From Mucidula mucida (Eukaryota; Basidiomycota; Agaricomycetes; Agaricales; Physalacriaceae), in NCBI GenBank assembly GCA_015501055.1, contig JADNYV010000004.1, forward strand, positions 434,001 through 498,000: DNA of 64,000 nucleotides, given 5' to 3'. The notes under the pieces were generated by a model, which was given only the letters and a program-made list of their open reading frames with translations, did not search any database and was not told where the DNA came from. The translations under genes and the position numbers were made by a program. Positions within the stretch are counted from its first letter, which is position 1, and the number at the start of each line of letters is the position of its first letter. Positions 21,301 to 33,624 of the stretch are shown here, in pieces.

Positions 21301-23900
21301 TTGTGCCTTCACGCAGAGACATTTCGCCGTTATCATCGGCCACAGACACGCTGATATTCTCGAGTCCGTGCACCAAAAGCTCGACAAGGCGATCAATGGT
21401 CCCAGCCTGCACTAATACGCGTAATGGTCGCTCAGAAAAGGATTCCATTGTCACGTACGCCTGACGGCTTGACAATGCCGGCAGAGAACTTCGCTTCGCG
21501 ATACTGCTCTTCCTATCGAGTCCCTGTGATGTGCCAGGCTTCACGCGAATCGAAGGTGCCCGGCCTAGTCCCAACGCGGAGGTTTCATTGATAGACGCAC
21601 TGGGAGGGCGCGAAGCAGGACGGGAGTTTGGAGCCGAGTCGAGAGAGCTGCTGGAAACAATCAAAAGAAGTTCACCGTCGTGAACAGGGATGACTGTCCC
21701 TCCTTGACTTAATGCAGCTAAATTGCCAGCATCAAGGCCGAATTGTCGAGGAGTGCGGCGGTCTTCTTGTTTCAGCCTCCCGTCTACGGAGCGCAGTCCT
21801 TGGATATCAATGGTATCACTGTCGAGTCTACCGCGGAGAACAGCTGCTCTGTCGACAAGCGTCACAGTCGGTAACGCTTCAGGGAAGAGGAGCGGTATGA
21901 GCGATGCATTCGGAGGATAGTGTGAGGACGCCCGGGACCAGAAGTATGGTTCAAACAATCCTCTACGGCGCGGTTCCGCTGCCAATGAGAGGGACATGAA
22001 TTGGTCAATTCTGAGGAGATATTAGTGGCTGTGTCGTCAGTATTTCGAGCGACGAACCTCTCAAACTTGGAAGGGAAACCACCTCTGCTCGCAAATTTCC
22101 AGTACTCTACGATTCTACGTTCATCGGTAGAGAGATCTTCGAGGCTGCGGGTACAACCCTCGAAGACATCATGACATTGTTTGAATAACGTCCAGGACTC
22201 TTGCAAAGGCGCAACCGCGTATACGTCGTCCTTGTCGGGGTTCCGTGACTGGCTGATATGTTTCTCTAGTCTAGTTTTGAGATCGCCTCCCCAGGGAGTC
22301 AAGCGAGGTTGGACGATGCCTCCTTGCCCAGAAGCCCAAGCTTCGACTGCGCTGGTATCAATACGTTTCCAGGCCTTTTCAAGACGAGCTACTGGCGGGC
22401 AACACAGCGCTGCTCGAATAGCGGCCCAGCTGCATTCATCGCCATCCAAACGGCAGAGCTCTCCGACACGTATCCAGAGAGTAATGGCTTCAACGCGCTT
22501 GTCGGTCTGGAGAACCTGCGTCAGCACGTATCGGGTGAGCCAATGCGGATGCGTGTCACTTCCGAAGAAGGCATCGGGTAATGAGGCAGTGAGCTCGAGA
22601 GGAAGAACACTTCGATGAAACGAGGTTAGTGTCCGGGCAACGATGTGAGGATCACTTGGCGGTTCCGCCCATTCCGAGTCATCTTCCTTGGGTTCCGGCG
22701 GATGTAGAGCACGGTACTCCTCCATAAGTGTGGCGCCTTCTTCCCATCGGCCTAATTCGGCTTCAAACTTGTCTTTTCCGACCAAGGAAGGTAACGCGAG
22801 GAGAACAGAATTTTTCCATATATCCTCGCGATGGCCAAAGACAGACTCGTGGATGAGGGCTTCAAAAGTTCCCTCACTTGCATCTTTGGCAAGATCGGGG
22901 TGAGTGGTCTTGCCCCAATAAGCTCTCTTCTTCCCTGGAAGACGGGGTGACGGTGGCGGCAGTGCTTCTTCTTCCTCGTCCTCGATGCCAGTAGGAAACA
23001 TGCCCCGCAGTTGTGCACTTCGCTCCCCGGGGGGCTTGTAAAAGTAAAGTTTGGGACCCTTCATTTCGAGCTTGTACGGTTTCCATGCCTTCGCCAGCGA
23101 TACGTAACCCGTGTTGTGCACGATTTGGGATGCGCGTTTCGGTTCCGGGGCTGGCGTGTCCAGCATGGGCGAAGGGAGTGGAACCGAAGGGGGTCCGGAG
23201 CCTTTGCGTTTAGGACTCGGAGGAATGGCACGCTTTGATGCGAGTTTCGGCCCAAACGAATGAGATCGCGTATGGATGTGGAGCGGTGGTTCCGGAGGCG
23301 ACACAGTCACTGTAGGTGCGTGTGGTGACTGTGGTTCCGTACTGGGGAAGGGTTGCGGACTGGTCGGGAACGGCTGAGGTCCGGTATTGCTATTGCTCCT
23401 GCCTCTATATTGCGCGACCCTTTCCTGGAACGCAGGACTGACCGGCGAGTAACTCAGGCTGCCCAGATCGTCTGCGGACCTGGACCAAGCCTTGCGAGAA
23501 ATGCTTCGCAAGTCTCCAAGTCCATTGGTGGAAGCAATGGGCGTTGATGGCGATGAGGGTGGCTGGGAGATATCCAGAGAATTTGGCGGTCGTGTAGTCA
23601 AGTCCATAACAGACCTAAGAAAGAGTCGATAGGTAATGAGATACGAGGACGAAAGAGAACGCACCTTGCATTCGAGCCGGCGTATCCGTCTAATATCGGC
23701 CTGGGATCTGTTGGCCGCGATATCTTGTGTTTTCTTTTCCCTCCTGCCTCTGCCACCGCCGACGACGACGCACTGCGAGTAAACCATTTTGCAGGTCGTG
23801 TCAGAAAGTGAGTGATGGGTGAATTGGTGGTTGGGCCAGGGACAGAGCGTCCATCCTGAGCTGAAGGGTTCGGATTTGCAGTAGGAGACCGTCGTAACAT
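18371..23900 (-). CDS. BEM2: BEM2-like multidomain regulator: RasGEF-like, RasGEF-N-like, PH and RhoGAP
   Basis: Bem2-type proteins stimulate GTP hydrolysis by Rho GTPases in polarity and wall integrity. The start MLRRSPTANPNPSAQDGRSV at 23900 opens a long disordered Ser/Pro-rich region. The order then is: a PH-like block (KAWKPYKLEMKGPKLYFYK), a CDC25-like block (HPHWLTRYVLTQVLQTDKRV to RLEKAWKRID), a RasGEF-N/REM-like block (AGTIDRLVELLVHG to VFRSFVTPFVFFELLKK), a PH domain (SWTFEIHTEDGGHYVVQAV), and a C-terminal RhoGAP. The RhoGAP arginine finger is rebuilt across an intron as VGIYRIAGATSEI and is intact; WFRGLPEPLFPP and MTAEALAIVFSPNLL follow. The stop (18371-18373) follows an acidic tail. 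This order matches yeast Bem2. All introns join in frame, so over 5 kb reads cleanly. The GEF-like blocks may be structural only. Confidence 0.8.
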
Positions 23901-24469
23901 TTCCGCGAAGGGTTCGTAAGGAAGGTTGCCAGAAATGAGAAGAAAATAGGTTGCAAGTGAAGAAAACCTTGGTCAGAGTGGACTGCTCTGCACCCCCCGA
24001 AACAGGAGCATCGACAAGTCGCGTAGTGGTGGTTAAGGCAGGGTTAAGAACGAATGATACGTAATTATTTTTGGTGCTCTTATTACCCGATTCGGTTTTT
24101 GGCAGCGCGTCTCGACTCTCTGGTATTTAATACATGTACGCGGCACTACCATATCCTGCAGGCCACAATTCCATGTCTTAATCGTCTCTCCGATGAACAA
24201 TATGGTCGAAATAGCCAAATAACAAGGTTCAAGACAACATGGCTTGCATGAGTCCAAGGCACGCTCTGATGGGAACGTGCGTACAAGAGCATTCTATTTG
24301 AGATAAGGCTCGTGTGCTACGCCACGCTGCAGTCTGCAGACTGAAACTGTTCTACGGGAAAGCTATGACCGCTAGTTGAGACCTGATTGGGACGATAATG
24401 GCACAGTCGGCAGTCGGTCCGGCTCAGTTTCCTCTTCCCTCTCCACTCGCATGACTTGACACGAGCTCT
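23901..24469. promoter_or_regulatory. Divergent intergenic region between BEM2-like and RIM20-like genes
   Basis: This 569-bp gap separates two genes that point away from each other, so it should hold both promoters. No ORF of interest is seen. There is no clear TATA box next to either start codon. Confidence 0.4.
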
Positions 24470-27400
24470 ATGGCGAACCTCCTCACTGTTCCTTTCAAGA
24501 AAACCTATTTTGTCGACGTGAAAGAACCGACGAGGAACTACCTCGAGACCCACACCGACGCTCATCCGGAGGCTTTCAAAGCAGATCTCAACCAGTGGCA
24601 ACAGCTCCGAAAAGCTACTGTAGACGTGTCCGTGCATGTAAATGCAGTTGAGAAACTCATAAAGTGCTCTCAATCTCAATGTCATTACACACGGTCGTCT
24701 GATGACGCGACAGATATCATGCTCAACTTCTATCCATCCTCACCAAGTTGCCGGCAGACGTATGTTCCATCCGGGCACCATTTCTCTTACAGAGTCACAA
24801 CTGTTCCTTAGATAGGACTTGAGATCTCCTACGCATCCGTATTCCCTCCGAACAATCTCCCTGTAACCCTTCGAAACCTGGGTTTCGAGCGCGCATCGGT
24901 TCTCTTCAATCTAGCTGCTTTATACTCTCAATTAGCCGCGAAAGAGGATCGAATGCACTTGGAAGGTATTAAACGGGCCATCAGTTACTATCAGGTATGG
25001 TGCGGCTGTCTCCATGTTTTTCATAACCTCAAGATTTACAATAGAACGCTGCAGGCACTCTGTCATATCTAAGGAACTTTGCGCTTCCTAAACTCGTGTT
25101 TTCGCCTCAAGATGAGGAGATTCCCTTGGATCTTTCAACAGATTTTGTTCATAGTCTGGAATGGTTGATGTTAGCTCAAGCGCAAGAATGTTTCTGGCAG
25201 AAAGCCAAAATAGGTGCACCTGGTTCGCGTATTCTATGGCGTGTTATGAATGATCATGTTTAGACCAGTTCAAAAGCGGACTTATTGCACGTCTGGCTGC
25301 CAATGTAGGTTTTGCGTCCGTAACCTACTGTCTTCTACTGAGTTTGGATAGACTGCGGCGTGCTACAAGCTATCGATCTCCAAGATTCGGGATGCTACGC
25401 CACCGATCAAACATCTATTTCCTTCTGTATGCGCCAGCATCTCGCCCTATGTCGTTTTCCTTGACGAGTGCCTATAGGATTGGCTGGCACACATTGAAGC
25501 CAAGGAACATCACTTCGATGCCGTCGCCAATTTCAGGAAGAGCATGGAAGAAATAGACAACAGCAAGTACGCACGAGTATCGACATTTTCTACGTCCTCT
25601 CACTTTCGACTTTCAGTTACGGTCACGAGATCGCGTACCTTCAGCAAGCACATTATGAAGCGAAGAGGGCTTCCGAAATTGCTCGCAAAGGGCGCGTAGC
25701 GGCGGCTGTTCAAGGTGACATACAGGTAGATCTTTGCATCTTTGTTCCGAATGTGCCTGAGCTCAATTGCCAGTCTCTTATGGTTGCTGTGGACACGGGT
25801 CTCAAGCGTGCTGAGCGCGACAACGACTTCATCTACCACAAGGATGTCCCAGCCATATCTACTCTTCCGCCTATTCCTCATGCTGCAATAGCCCAGCTGA
25901 CAACGCCGGCTGGGCTCTCCAATCCTGCCAAAGGAGTACATATGATCATGGGTGAAATGTTAGGCTGGGGTGCGCAGGAAGCTATCAGTAAGTCCATACC
26001 CTCAGCGCAAATCTACTGCTCATAGACAAATAGACATTTATAATGACAGGAAAAAGAACTTGGTCAAAGATCAGATCTCCGACAAGTCCAAAGAGCTCAA
26101 AGATACTGCTGATGCCGTACTACATGATCATAACCTGCCAGCGTCTCTGGAAGCACTCGAGCGACCAGCAGGTCTCCCTCCAAGCTTATTGAAAAAGGCG
26201 GAGGAAGTCCGCATGGAGAACGGACCTAAGAAGATTGACTCCTGGTTTGAGGACCTCCAGAAGCAAGCAAAACACGTTACGAATATCCTAGACGAGGTGA
26301 GTCTCTTCTTTCCTTGTCATTGCCAATTGCCTCACTGTGTTGTAGGCCATCGATATCTTAGACAATGAAGCTACTGAAGACGAGATTGCTCGAGAATCAG
26401 GCGATTTGGCGAGGCCTCCTTCTCATGACGCCAACGTGGATTTGATTCAGAAGGAACAACGTTATCGCGCCATTCTACAACAGGCTGCATTGAGCGACGA
26501 AACTGTCAGACGAAAGTGGGAAGAGTGGGAAGAAAACATCATGGAATTGATCATCAGCGAGGTGAGTTCGTTTTTTGTTTCTCGCTGTTGGAGACTGAAA
26601 ACAGCGCATATAGGCGGAATTAGAAGCACTCGTTCCCTCGTCGACTTCATCTAAGCGTAGAACGCCGGAGGCAGCAGTCACCCAGCGCTATGCCCGAAAC
26701 CTCCGAGTGTTGTTGGAGTCCCTCGACACCGTTCATGCTGACCGCGCTCAGATAGTCCGACGTGTAGAATCACTAGCCGAAGCTGATGACATCCGTCCTC
26801 ACATCCTCAAAGCAGCCACCAAGTTGCAAAGCCTGGAGGAAATGCAACCAGCAATGTTTGAGAACGTATTGGATGAAGAACTCGCCAAATATGACAAATA
26901 CTGTCAGTTATTGGCGGACAATGCACAGAAGCAGGAGGACATCTTGTCTTCGATTGAGGTGGGTAACTTGTAATCATGTTTAGTCATCTCATTCTCAGTG
27001 TGTTGTAGGCGGACAACGAGAAGTTCCTATCATCCAGGAAAGATGATCCGTCTATCAAAGAGCGAGAACATGCGCTCCAATCTCTTGACCTGTCGTATCA
27101 TAAGTATCGCGAGATAAGCGGGAACTTGCAGGAAGGCATCAAGGTAGGTTTCTCGACGTGCTCCATTCACACTGGCATTGACAAGTACGTTAGTTCTACA
27201 ATGATTTGGCCGGCCTTCTCCTCCAGTTTAAAGACTCCTGCAAGATCTGGTGTAACCATCGTCAGGAAGAAATACAGTAAGCAGCGTCTTTGCGCCTCAG
27301 TGTAGACGCTGACACCCTCACATCAGCTCGTTAACGCAATCGACTCTCGATGATACGGATGACGATGTAGAAGTGCTGGATGACGAAGACGTGAACGAGA

Positions 27401-27576
27401 TTGAGGAAGATGTTGATACGCCCTCGCTGCCAACGAGAGAACCGTCGGAGAAGGCAAAGGGTAAGATGCCTGTACGATTACCTCCTCTATCTTCAAGCGA
27501 TTGGGGCTTCGAAGAGATTTCTTTACCTCCCGGACCAGCTGAGGCGAAGAAGAAGAAGAACAGAGTTCCCATCTAG
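24470..27576 (+). CDS. RIM20: BRO1-domain protein, RIM20/PalA-like
   Basis: RIM20/PalA and BRO1 are ALIX-family scaffolds that bind ESCRT-III on endosomes. RIM20 recruits the Rim101/PacC transcription factor for proteolysis at alkaline pH; BRO1 acts in cargo deubiquitination. The start MANLLTVPFKKTYFVDVKEP resembles PalA (short lead, PF-basic start), which is why I prefer RIM20. The BRO1 domain follows (YHAQLLSILTKLPAD, GLEISYASVFPPNNLP, ASVLFNLAALYSQLA, HYEAKRASEIARKG). A long helical V-domain follows (SWFEDLQKQAKHVTNILDE, RNLRVLLESLDTVHADR, FKDSCKIWCNHRQEE). An acidic then basic tail ends KKKKNRVPI at 27576. About eleven introns join in frame. No proline-rich late-domain-binding tail like that of human ALIX is seen. 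Confidence 0.8.
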
Positions 27577-27883
27577 TTACACCCATGCTTTAGTTCAATT
27601 GTACTGATGCGTCGTCGTTCGGGGTTGTTCGAAATTAAAATTCCCACATGAAATTATGTTATGTAATACTAATAGTTTCGCAAGCGCGCGCCTAGGATTG
27701 TGATGATGTGACAGTGGTCGAGTGGCTGCCAATGCTCGCTCCCTCTCTTCGGCTAGTATTGTATACTGATACAGATCGACACTCACTGAATGATACCTTT
27801 CACAATCACAGAAACATGTTGCTATAGCCACCTACTCAAAATTCACTTCACATGGACTTTTCTACAATAGGAACGATAATACT
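27577..27883. other. Convergent intergenic region
   Basis: This gap of about 307 bp lies between two genes whose 3' ends face each other. It contains AT-rich stretches that could serve as polyadenylation regions. No ORF is supported. Confidence 0.4.
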
Positions 27884-29912
27884 CTAGTAAACATTGGCCG
27901 TTCGCCCCCGCTTGAACCAGATCATATGACTCAGAAGCAGGTAAAGCCTGAAGCATAGCGGCGCCCAACTGTTCTGGCTCTGGTCTGCCGCGTCGTACGG
28001 AGTTCCTTGGATGTAGTCAGCGCCTAGACTGTAGGCAGCAGCCAATCCAGATATAACAGCCACTTCGTGCGCATTCACCAAGGTCCAGGAACCCGCGAAG
28101 GTTGTACGTTGCTTGCCGTTGAGGAGCCACATAAAGGGAACGACGAACATATAATGTGTCCATCCATGGCAAAGCTGGTGCCACCAGTCCTCCCTAATAA
28201 CATGAACGGGGTCAATCTCGTTTTTGGACCAAGTATGACTGTCTTTGTCGTTGAGAAATATCGTCTGGAAAACATGGCGATCCAAAGGTGTGTTCTGATA
28301 AAGATTCAGCCGACCTAAAGTCTGACGAGAGTAAATACCGTACCTTGGGTAGTTGGTGCTGGAAAGCGGAGCAATCAAAGCTCATTTCGAGCAGTCGTGG
28401 ATTGCTAGGCACTTGCTTTATGAGATACATCCTGCTGAGAGATCAGAAACCTGAACGAAATGCGAGTAAGAAGCACGCACGGCTTGAAAACGTCCTTTGC
28501 TTCGGCAACTCGGTTTGACTCATCTCGACCATGCAGGTCACGAACAGCGAGTGATTCGCAGAACTCCATCTCGTACCATTTCTTCATGTATCGAGAATCC
28601 TGTCCTAAATCGTTAGGTGTGGACTCGAAAATAGGAAAAGCCCACATTATGCGTAACCGTAACATCGTCGCTCCATTTAGTGGCACCAAGCACTTTTCTT
28701 TCAATCCATCTGCTCTTGTCCCCAAGAATTTTCAACGCTGTATCGGCGAGAACGCATAGCACAATTTGATCGTACTCTTCAACAAGAGGTTCACCCGACT
28801 TCTGAAGAAGTTCCACCTTCACCGCGAGCTTCGACCGTTCCATGACACGAAGTACTTCAGTAGAAAGCCGTACGTGAACTCCCTGCTTTTCAAGACGATG
28901 CTGCCAATCTGTATACACCGCTGTAGCTTCAGGAAACACGACCATGGGAGGCAGATTTGACGTGAGCATCTGCTTATCCACAGGATACCCTACCGTTCAG
29001 GTTAACGCACGCTTGCAAAAATTGTTGAGGCGTCTCACACATTCCATACGTAGGTGAAGTATAAAGCCGCTCCATTATGATAGTCGGAAGTTCGGGCGTA
29101 GCATTTCCTGTCCCTTATCGAAATTTTCGACTCAGGGCATGACCGATGAGAAGGATGCAGACAAACCAAGAAATAGGGCGAGACTAGAGCTATGTCAACG
29201 AAAGCACTGGGGGCACGTAGGAAAACTCGCCTCGGGTAGATCATCGTGTTAATGAATCTGAATATAGTGAGAAAGGCGAAAGGCTCGTCGAAAGGCAAAC
29301 ATACTCGTCTGAGAATAAGAAAAGCTTGAGGCTCGTTTTGATGGGGACCATAGCAAAGCAAAGCCCAAGCCAATGAAAGATTTTCAAGGCCCAATTGAAG
29401 CGTCTGATTTCTTTGGCGTGGCGACTAACGAGACTCGAAGGAAAGACGTTGGTCCAAAACTAAGCCAACACGTCGCATCTTGCATTAGGATAAGAAATGC
29501 CGAAAGGCTCACGCTATCGCCTTTGCCAAATGACACTTGTAAGTCGACTCTGAAGGACTTGGGTTAGATCAAGGCGCTAATAGGGCAACGTAACCTACGG
29601 ATATACATTGTGCCCAAGATCGCGAAACAGCTTGAAAGTATGATGATAAATGTATGACGCCCTGGCGTACAACGCGTGAGATGCCGTGCATGGCTCAAAG
29701 ACAAACACTTACCCTTGAACGCCCTGATTCATCCACGAAGCACCAAATTTATCCGATGACAGAGGAATAGAGAACATCTGTCCGCCGCAATAATCCTTGG
29801 CCTCGACCAAAGTCACGTCGAATTGTTCTGGATGTTGTGCCAGTCCCGTTGCACACGACATTCCAGCGGCGCCGGCACCGACGATGAGAATGCGTTGTTT
29901 GGCTATTGTCAT
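27884..29912 (-). CDS. FAD-dependent amine-oxidase-like oxidoreductase
   Basis: This is a flavoprotein of the FAD/NAD(P)-binding NAD(P)H/amine-oxidase fold, with unknown substrate. The start MTIAKQRILIVGAGAAGMSC gives the dinucleotide-binding GxGxxG motif directly at the N-terminus, and VTLVEAKDYCGGQMFSIP is the usual second FAD contact. Further blocks are FWTNVFPSSLVSRHAKEIRR, TIIMERLYTSPTYGMW, YDQIVLCVLADTALKIL, VLGATKWSDDVTVTHN, EDWWHQLCHGWTHYMFVVP and SWTLVNAHEVAVISGLAAAY, all co-linear with a common fungal family. One intron (29190-29230) has a GC donor. The same frame is open upstream to an ATG at 30002 and would add a basic, Arg-rich leader that could target mitochondria; I chose 29912 because the fold begins there. 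The stop is at 27884-27886. Intact. Confidence 0.8.
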
Positions 29913-31572
29913 GGTTGTAGACAAGGTTCTCTTGAGCCAAATCGTACGAGCTGCACGATGCTTATACGTCATTGCCCTGGACATCGTCGATCTACGCCAC
30001 AAGTGCGCGAATGACTGTAACTTTACTTCGCCAAAAGACGGTTAACAGATTTTCGTGGTCGCAGTGGCAGTAGAGTAATCCCATAACTTGAAGCTTGTAC
30101 TGGCCACAGCGAAGCTCAGAGCCGCAAGCGTTCCATGTGGCAAGGTTGAAGAAGTGATAATCACGATCGCGTTCGTACTTCGAAGGCCACTGTCGTGCTG
30201 TGAGGAGGTACGCTTCACGCGATCGGGTTGTGGCATGCAGTCTCACGCGGCTGGAGCAAATCTCTCTCCGACAATATGTTTAAAACTCGACTCTTGAGAG
30301 ATCGAGGTGAGAAGGAGCGAGGTCGTCGTTAAGCCATGTTTGAGTGCCGTCGAAGTCTTGAGCGACGCTAGTGTGCGGCCCAGGACCCGTGGGCGGATGG
30401 TGAAAGCAACATAACCAAATAGGACCATCAACAAAGTCGGGTTCACGAGACATTTTGATTACCGCAACTAGAGCCAAACTAGAGCTGCCCTCGCCAGGCT
30501 AATAGTTTCCTCCTTTGTCTATTGTGCTGCCTCCAGATGTTTCTTCGTGAGGATCATATCTTCCACATGTGCATTACTCAGATTCTTCTAGATTTGACAC
30601 CATCAGGACTAGCACTCGTTCATCAATGCATCAACGTTCAACATACGGGATTCTTCCGTCTGTCCTTTCGGGATGCTCTCACCTCCGAACACTTCACATT
30701 TCTCCCTGACACTTTTAGCCGGCAGGCGTATCTTTCTACACTAGGATGATTCCTGGTAAATATGTAGCTATGTCCATGACCGGTGACCACCGCTAGCTCG
30801 CTCGCTCAGTTGTCGCGACCGTGGCTTGGTCCTCGGATACCCGGGAACTTGAAGATCTGCGTGTGATACCTCCGTGATCAGCGCGTTTTGAGTGATCCGA
30901 GTCGATGCGTAGAAGAATCATAGAGTGCATATCGGCCTGGTGGACGTGGAAATACGCGCAGTTCTGTTTACGGGAGAACGAGTGTCAATGCCGGACTCAG
31001 GCAAAGGAGGGTCTAAGTTTTTCAGATTCCCTCGAAGCGTATCCAAGTTGCTCGTACATACTACCCGCCCAGTAATTGAAGGCGGTTCTTTCGCAGTCCA
31101 GTACCATTTGAAAATCTGTTGGTCCCGAACAGAGGCGGCGGTCGGCGTTGGATTGTTTTGGATACTAACCAAGGAATACGTAGCCGTAGTTCTCATTCCC
31201 GCTAATTGAAATGTTCGCCAGAATCCACTTCATCCCCAAACGTGTCCGGGTTGTCGTATTGATGCCCGAAGAAGTAGCTTGTCTCAGCCTTGCGCCTGTT
31301 CAAGGCATGTGAAGCCTAAAAATACAAGTTGCCCTGCGTAGGCTCATGCTGCCCACTCCAAGCGCTGAGGAGGCGCTAAGATAGATCACAAGAGGGAAGT
31401 CAGGCCCAAGCAGTCTCTCCCCATGTGCTTCTATCGGTTGCCGACACGTAAAGGGCACAGGATGGTGCGAAATATTGCAACGAACGTCGGGCTCAAAGAG
31501 ACGTGGCCGTGAAGAACAGATCAATCGTTTTCGATGGCCGTCGGATCGGGGCTCTTGACTTACTGATGATGT

Positions 31573-31586
31573 TTCTCTCTCTCTCT
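31573..31586. repeat. TC dinucleotide tract
   Basis: A short (TC)n microsatellite in the gene-poor region. It has no evident role; it may be polymorphic. Confidence 0.7.
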
Positions 31587-32164
31587 CATTTTATGACCAT
31601 CTTATTCTATTCATCAAACACAGAATGGACTAGGTAGCTACCAGCAAAGCTGAAAGTACTTACCATTGTGGCTGAGTGAAAGTTCGGCAATTCCCGACGT
31701 GGAACGGGCCAGTCTCAGTCAGGTCTAAGTCTACGCGGACGCTGTTGATTATGCACATCACATCCATGATAGTATAGTTTCTGTGATACGTGAATGTTAA
31801 CGTGGGGTGGTGACAGGTTCAGCGATACGGAAACCAATAGATAACACCAGTCCGGAAGTCATACGCGTGGGGAGTATGCTGGCTCAAGAGCCGGTCATGC
31901 ACTGAATCTTACGATACAGCACGCATCCTTCGGAGTCCAAAGATCAGCCAGAGTCTATTGTGCGGATGTTAGTCCAGGGTAACCATGGCCTGGGTGATAC
32001 ATGACTGGAATCTTGCACCTTGAAATGGTCAAAAGTAATGTTGAACGCCGCCTCGTGTCAGCTCAGGATGGTCAAATTCTTGTCAAGAACAGTCTCATGC
32101 GAAAGGGCGCCTGGGGCGTTATCATGACGATTTGTTACCCGAAATAGAGACTCCAACACCATCG

Positions 32165-32170
32165 TATAAA
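32165..32170 (+). promoter_or_regulatory. TATA-like element upstream of the proline-rich ORF
   Basis: The sequence tataaa lies 38-43 bp upstream of the ATG at 32208, a usual spacing. This supports the idea that the truncated ORF has, or once had, a real promoter. Confidence 0.4.
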
Positions 32171-32207
32171 GCATCTCCGCGTTGACACTTCTGACCAAAC
32201 GACCGAC

Positions 32208-32480
32208 ATGTCATATCCTTACTACCCACCCCAGGGACCTCAGAGGTCACAGCCTCCGCCATCCATTCCGCCTTACCAACCCCCTTCGTACAATGACTAT
32301 GGCGCGTCGAGCGTACAGCCTACAGGTTACGGGCATGTCGAAGCGCCCATGATTCCTCCGCCGCAGGCATTGCCCCCGCAATATCATTATCAAAGTCCCG
32401 CACCAATGCCATCCCAGTCGTCAGCCGAGTCACTGATGAACTACATGGTAAGCCGGCTCGTCCTTCGTTTCCTGCGCTAG
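32208..32480 (+). CDS. Proline/tyrosine-rich N-terminal fragment, possibly a truncated gene
   Basis: The frame starts MSYPYYPPQGPQRSQPPPSI, is rich in Pro, Tyr and Gln for about 80 codons (YQPPSYNDYGASSVQ, MPSQSSAESLMNYM), and then meets a good intron donor (gtaagc at 32448). No convincing continuation follows: the next acceptor leads within eight codons to a stop. Such leaders occur at the start of fungal metacaspases, annexins and penta-EF-hand proteins, so this may be the first exon of a gene whose body has been lost. It could also be a short stand-alone protein. Function is not assignable. Confidence 0.4.
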   Translation: MSYPYYPPQGPQRSQPPPSIPPYQPPSYNDYGASSVQPTGYGHVEAPMIPPPQALPPQYHYQSPAPMPSQSSAESLMNYMVSRLVLRFLR

Positions 32481-33624
32481 TTCATTGACTGAAGATAGGG
32501 AAAGGTTTTTGGTTTGGTAATATAATCGGGTTCTGGTTTCAGCCGAAGCGCGCTAATCCCGACGTAGAACGAGCAAGTTGAAATATGCATCCAGACAAAC
32601 AGATGGGTGGCAGGAGTCATAGTGGGCACACTATATTTTTTTGAGAGGGTGAGTAGTGATTAAGTCGACAGGGACCCGCTAAACATAATCGGCAGATGAA
32701 GGGCTTGTACTACAGAGTCACTTATCAGAGCGAAGGAAGGAAATATACCCAAGACGTGCCCAAGGCCCATGTTCGCGGGCGCACGTAATGGAATGACATG
32801 TCATCGAGTTGCTGACATCGTCTGAAGTAGTGTACAATCTAGAATGTTTTTCACCGGATGTGTTTGTATCGTGTTAGTATTGAGATAAAGATTGATGGAA
32901 CTTACCCGTCGTTGTTGAGCATTAGAAAGACTTGAACGTGTCCATCAGTCTCCATTTGTTTTAGTACACTTCGCCTGCCCCAGTGATGTGCCGTAAGTAG
33001 GACCTGCATTACAACGTGGAGGCAACATGTTCTAGGATTTCAGGAACCAGCGCAAGAGATTTGCTTACGACGGCGACTTCGTTGGCTGGATAGTTTGGCG
33101 TGACTCGATCAAGTCGTTAGACAGGCAGCATCAACACAGGCGCGTAACACAGTGGCCTGAAATGAATGGGGCGGAAAGTCGGTGGATAGCTTGGCCAACA
33201 TCTACGAACGGAGAGTATTGTTGATTTCTTGAACTTGGGTTGCGTGCCGGCAGCTTTTGTCATGGTCGCGTGAGATTTCGACGGTGATCATCTGTTAAGT
33301 GTAGCCGTGTTGGTACAAGCGAGAAAGCACAGCGTTGAGGAAACAATTGAGAAAATCAGAGTAGTTCGGAGGTTGGACAGAGAAATCGCAAGCCGTGCGA
33401 TTTGTTTTGTTCTCCGATGGCGGTGGCTGTGCACCATCCCACCTTGTTCTCTGACTTGATACCCTTAAGCTGTACGATTCTCCGTATTTCCCAGAGCCTC
33501 TCGCTGTTGCCGGTTCAAAGCGCTGGTGCTGTTTCGTATCCTTAGGGACCGTCCAAACGCATAATTCGACAGCTGCCTTCCTGTTTCCTTCCGTATCCTC
33601 TATTTACTCCCTCCAACGACCATC
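32481..33624. other. 1.1-kb stretch without recognisable gene
   Basis: No frame of more than about 60 codons with protein-like content is seen on either strand. The last 200 bp are pyrimidine-rich and probably form the promoter of the RasGAP gene at 33625. Confidence 0.4.

Larger units (their letters stand above)
29913..32207. other. 2.3-kb gene-poor region
   Basis: Only short open frames of 60-95 codons occur here on both strands, and none resembles a family I know. Two minus-strand frames (29992-30246; 30280-30453, starting MSREPDFVDGPIWLCCFHH) look somewhat protein-like but lack supporting homology. A TC dinucleotide tract lies at about 31573-31586. The rightmost part should contain the promoter of the proline-rich ORF at 32208. 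Confidence 0.4.

Noticed and set aside
31660..32590. Short similarity (cccgacgtggaacg and cccgacgtagaacg) suggesting a dispersed repeat
   Set aside because: The match is only about 14 bases and the flanks do not align, so it can be chance.
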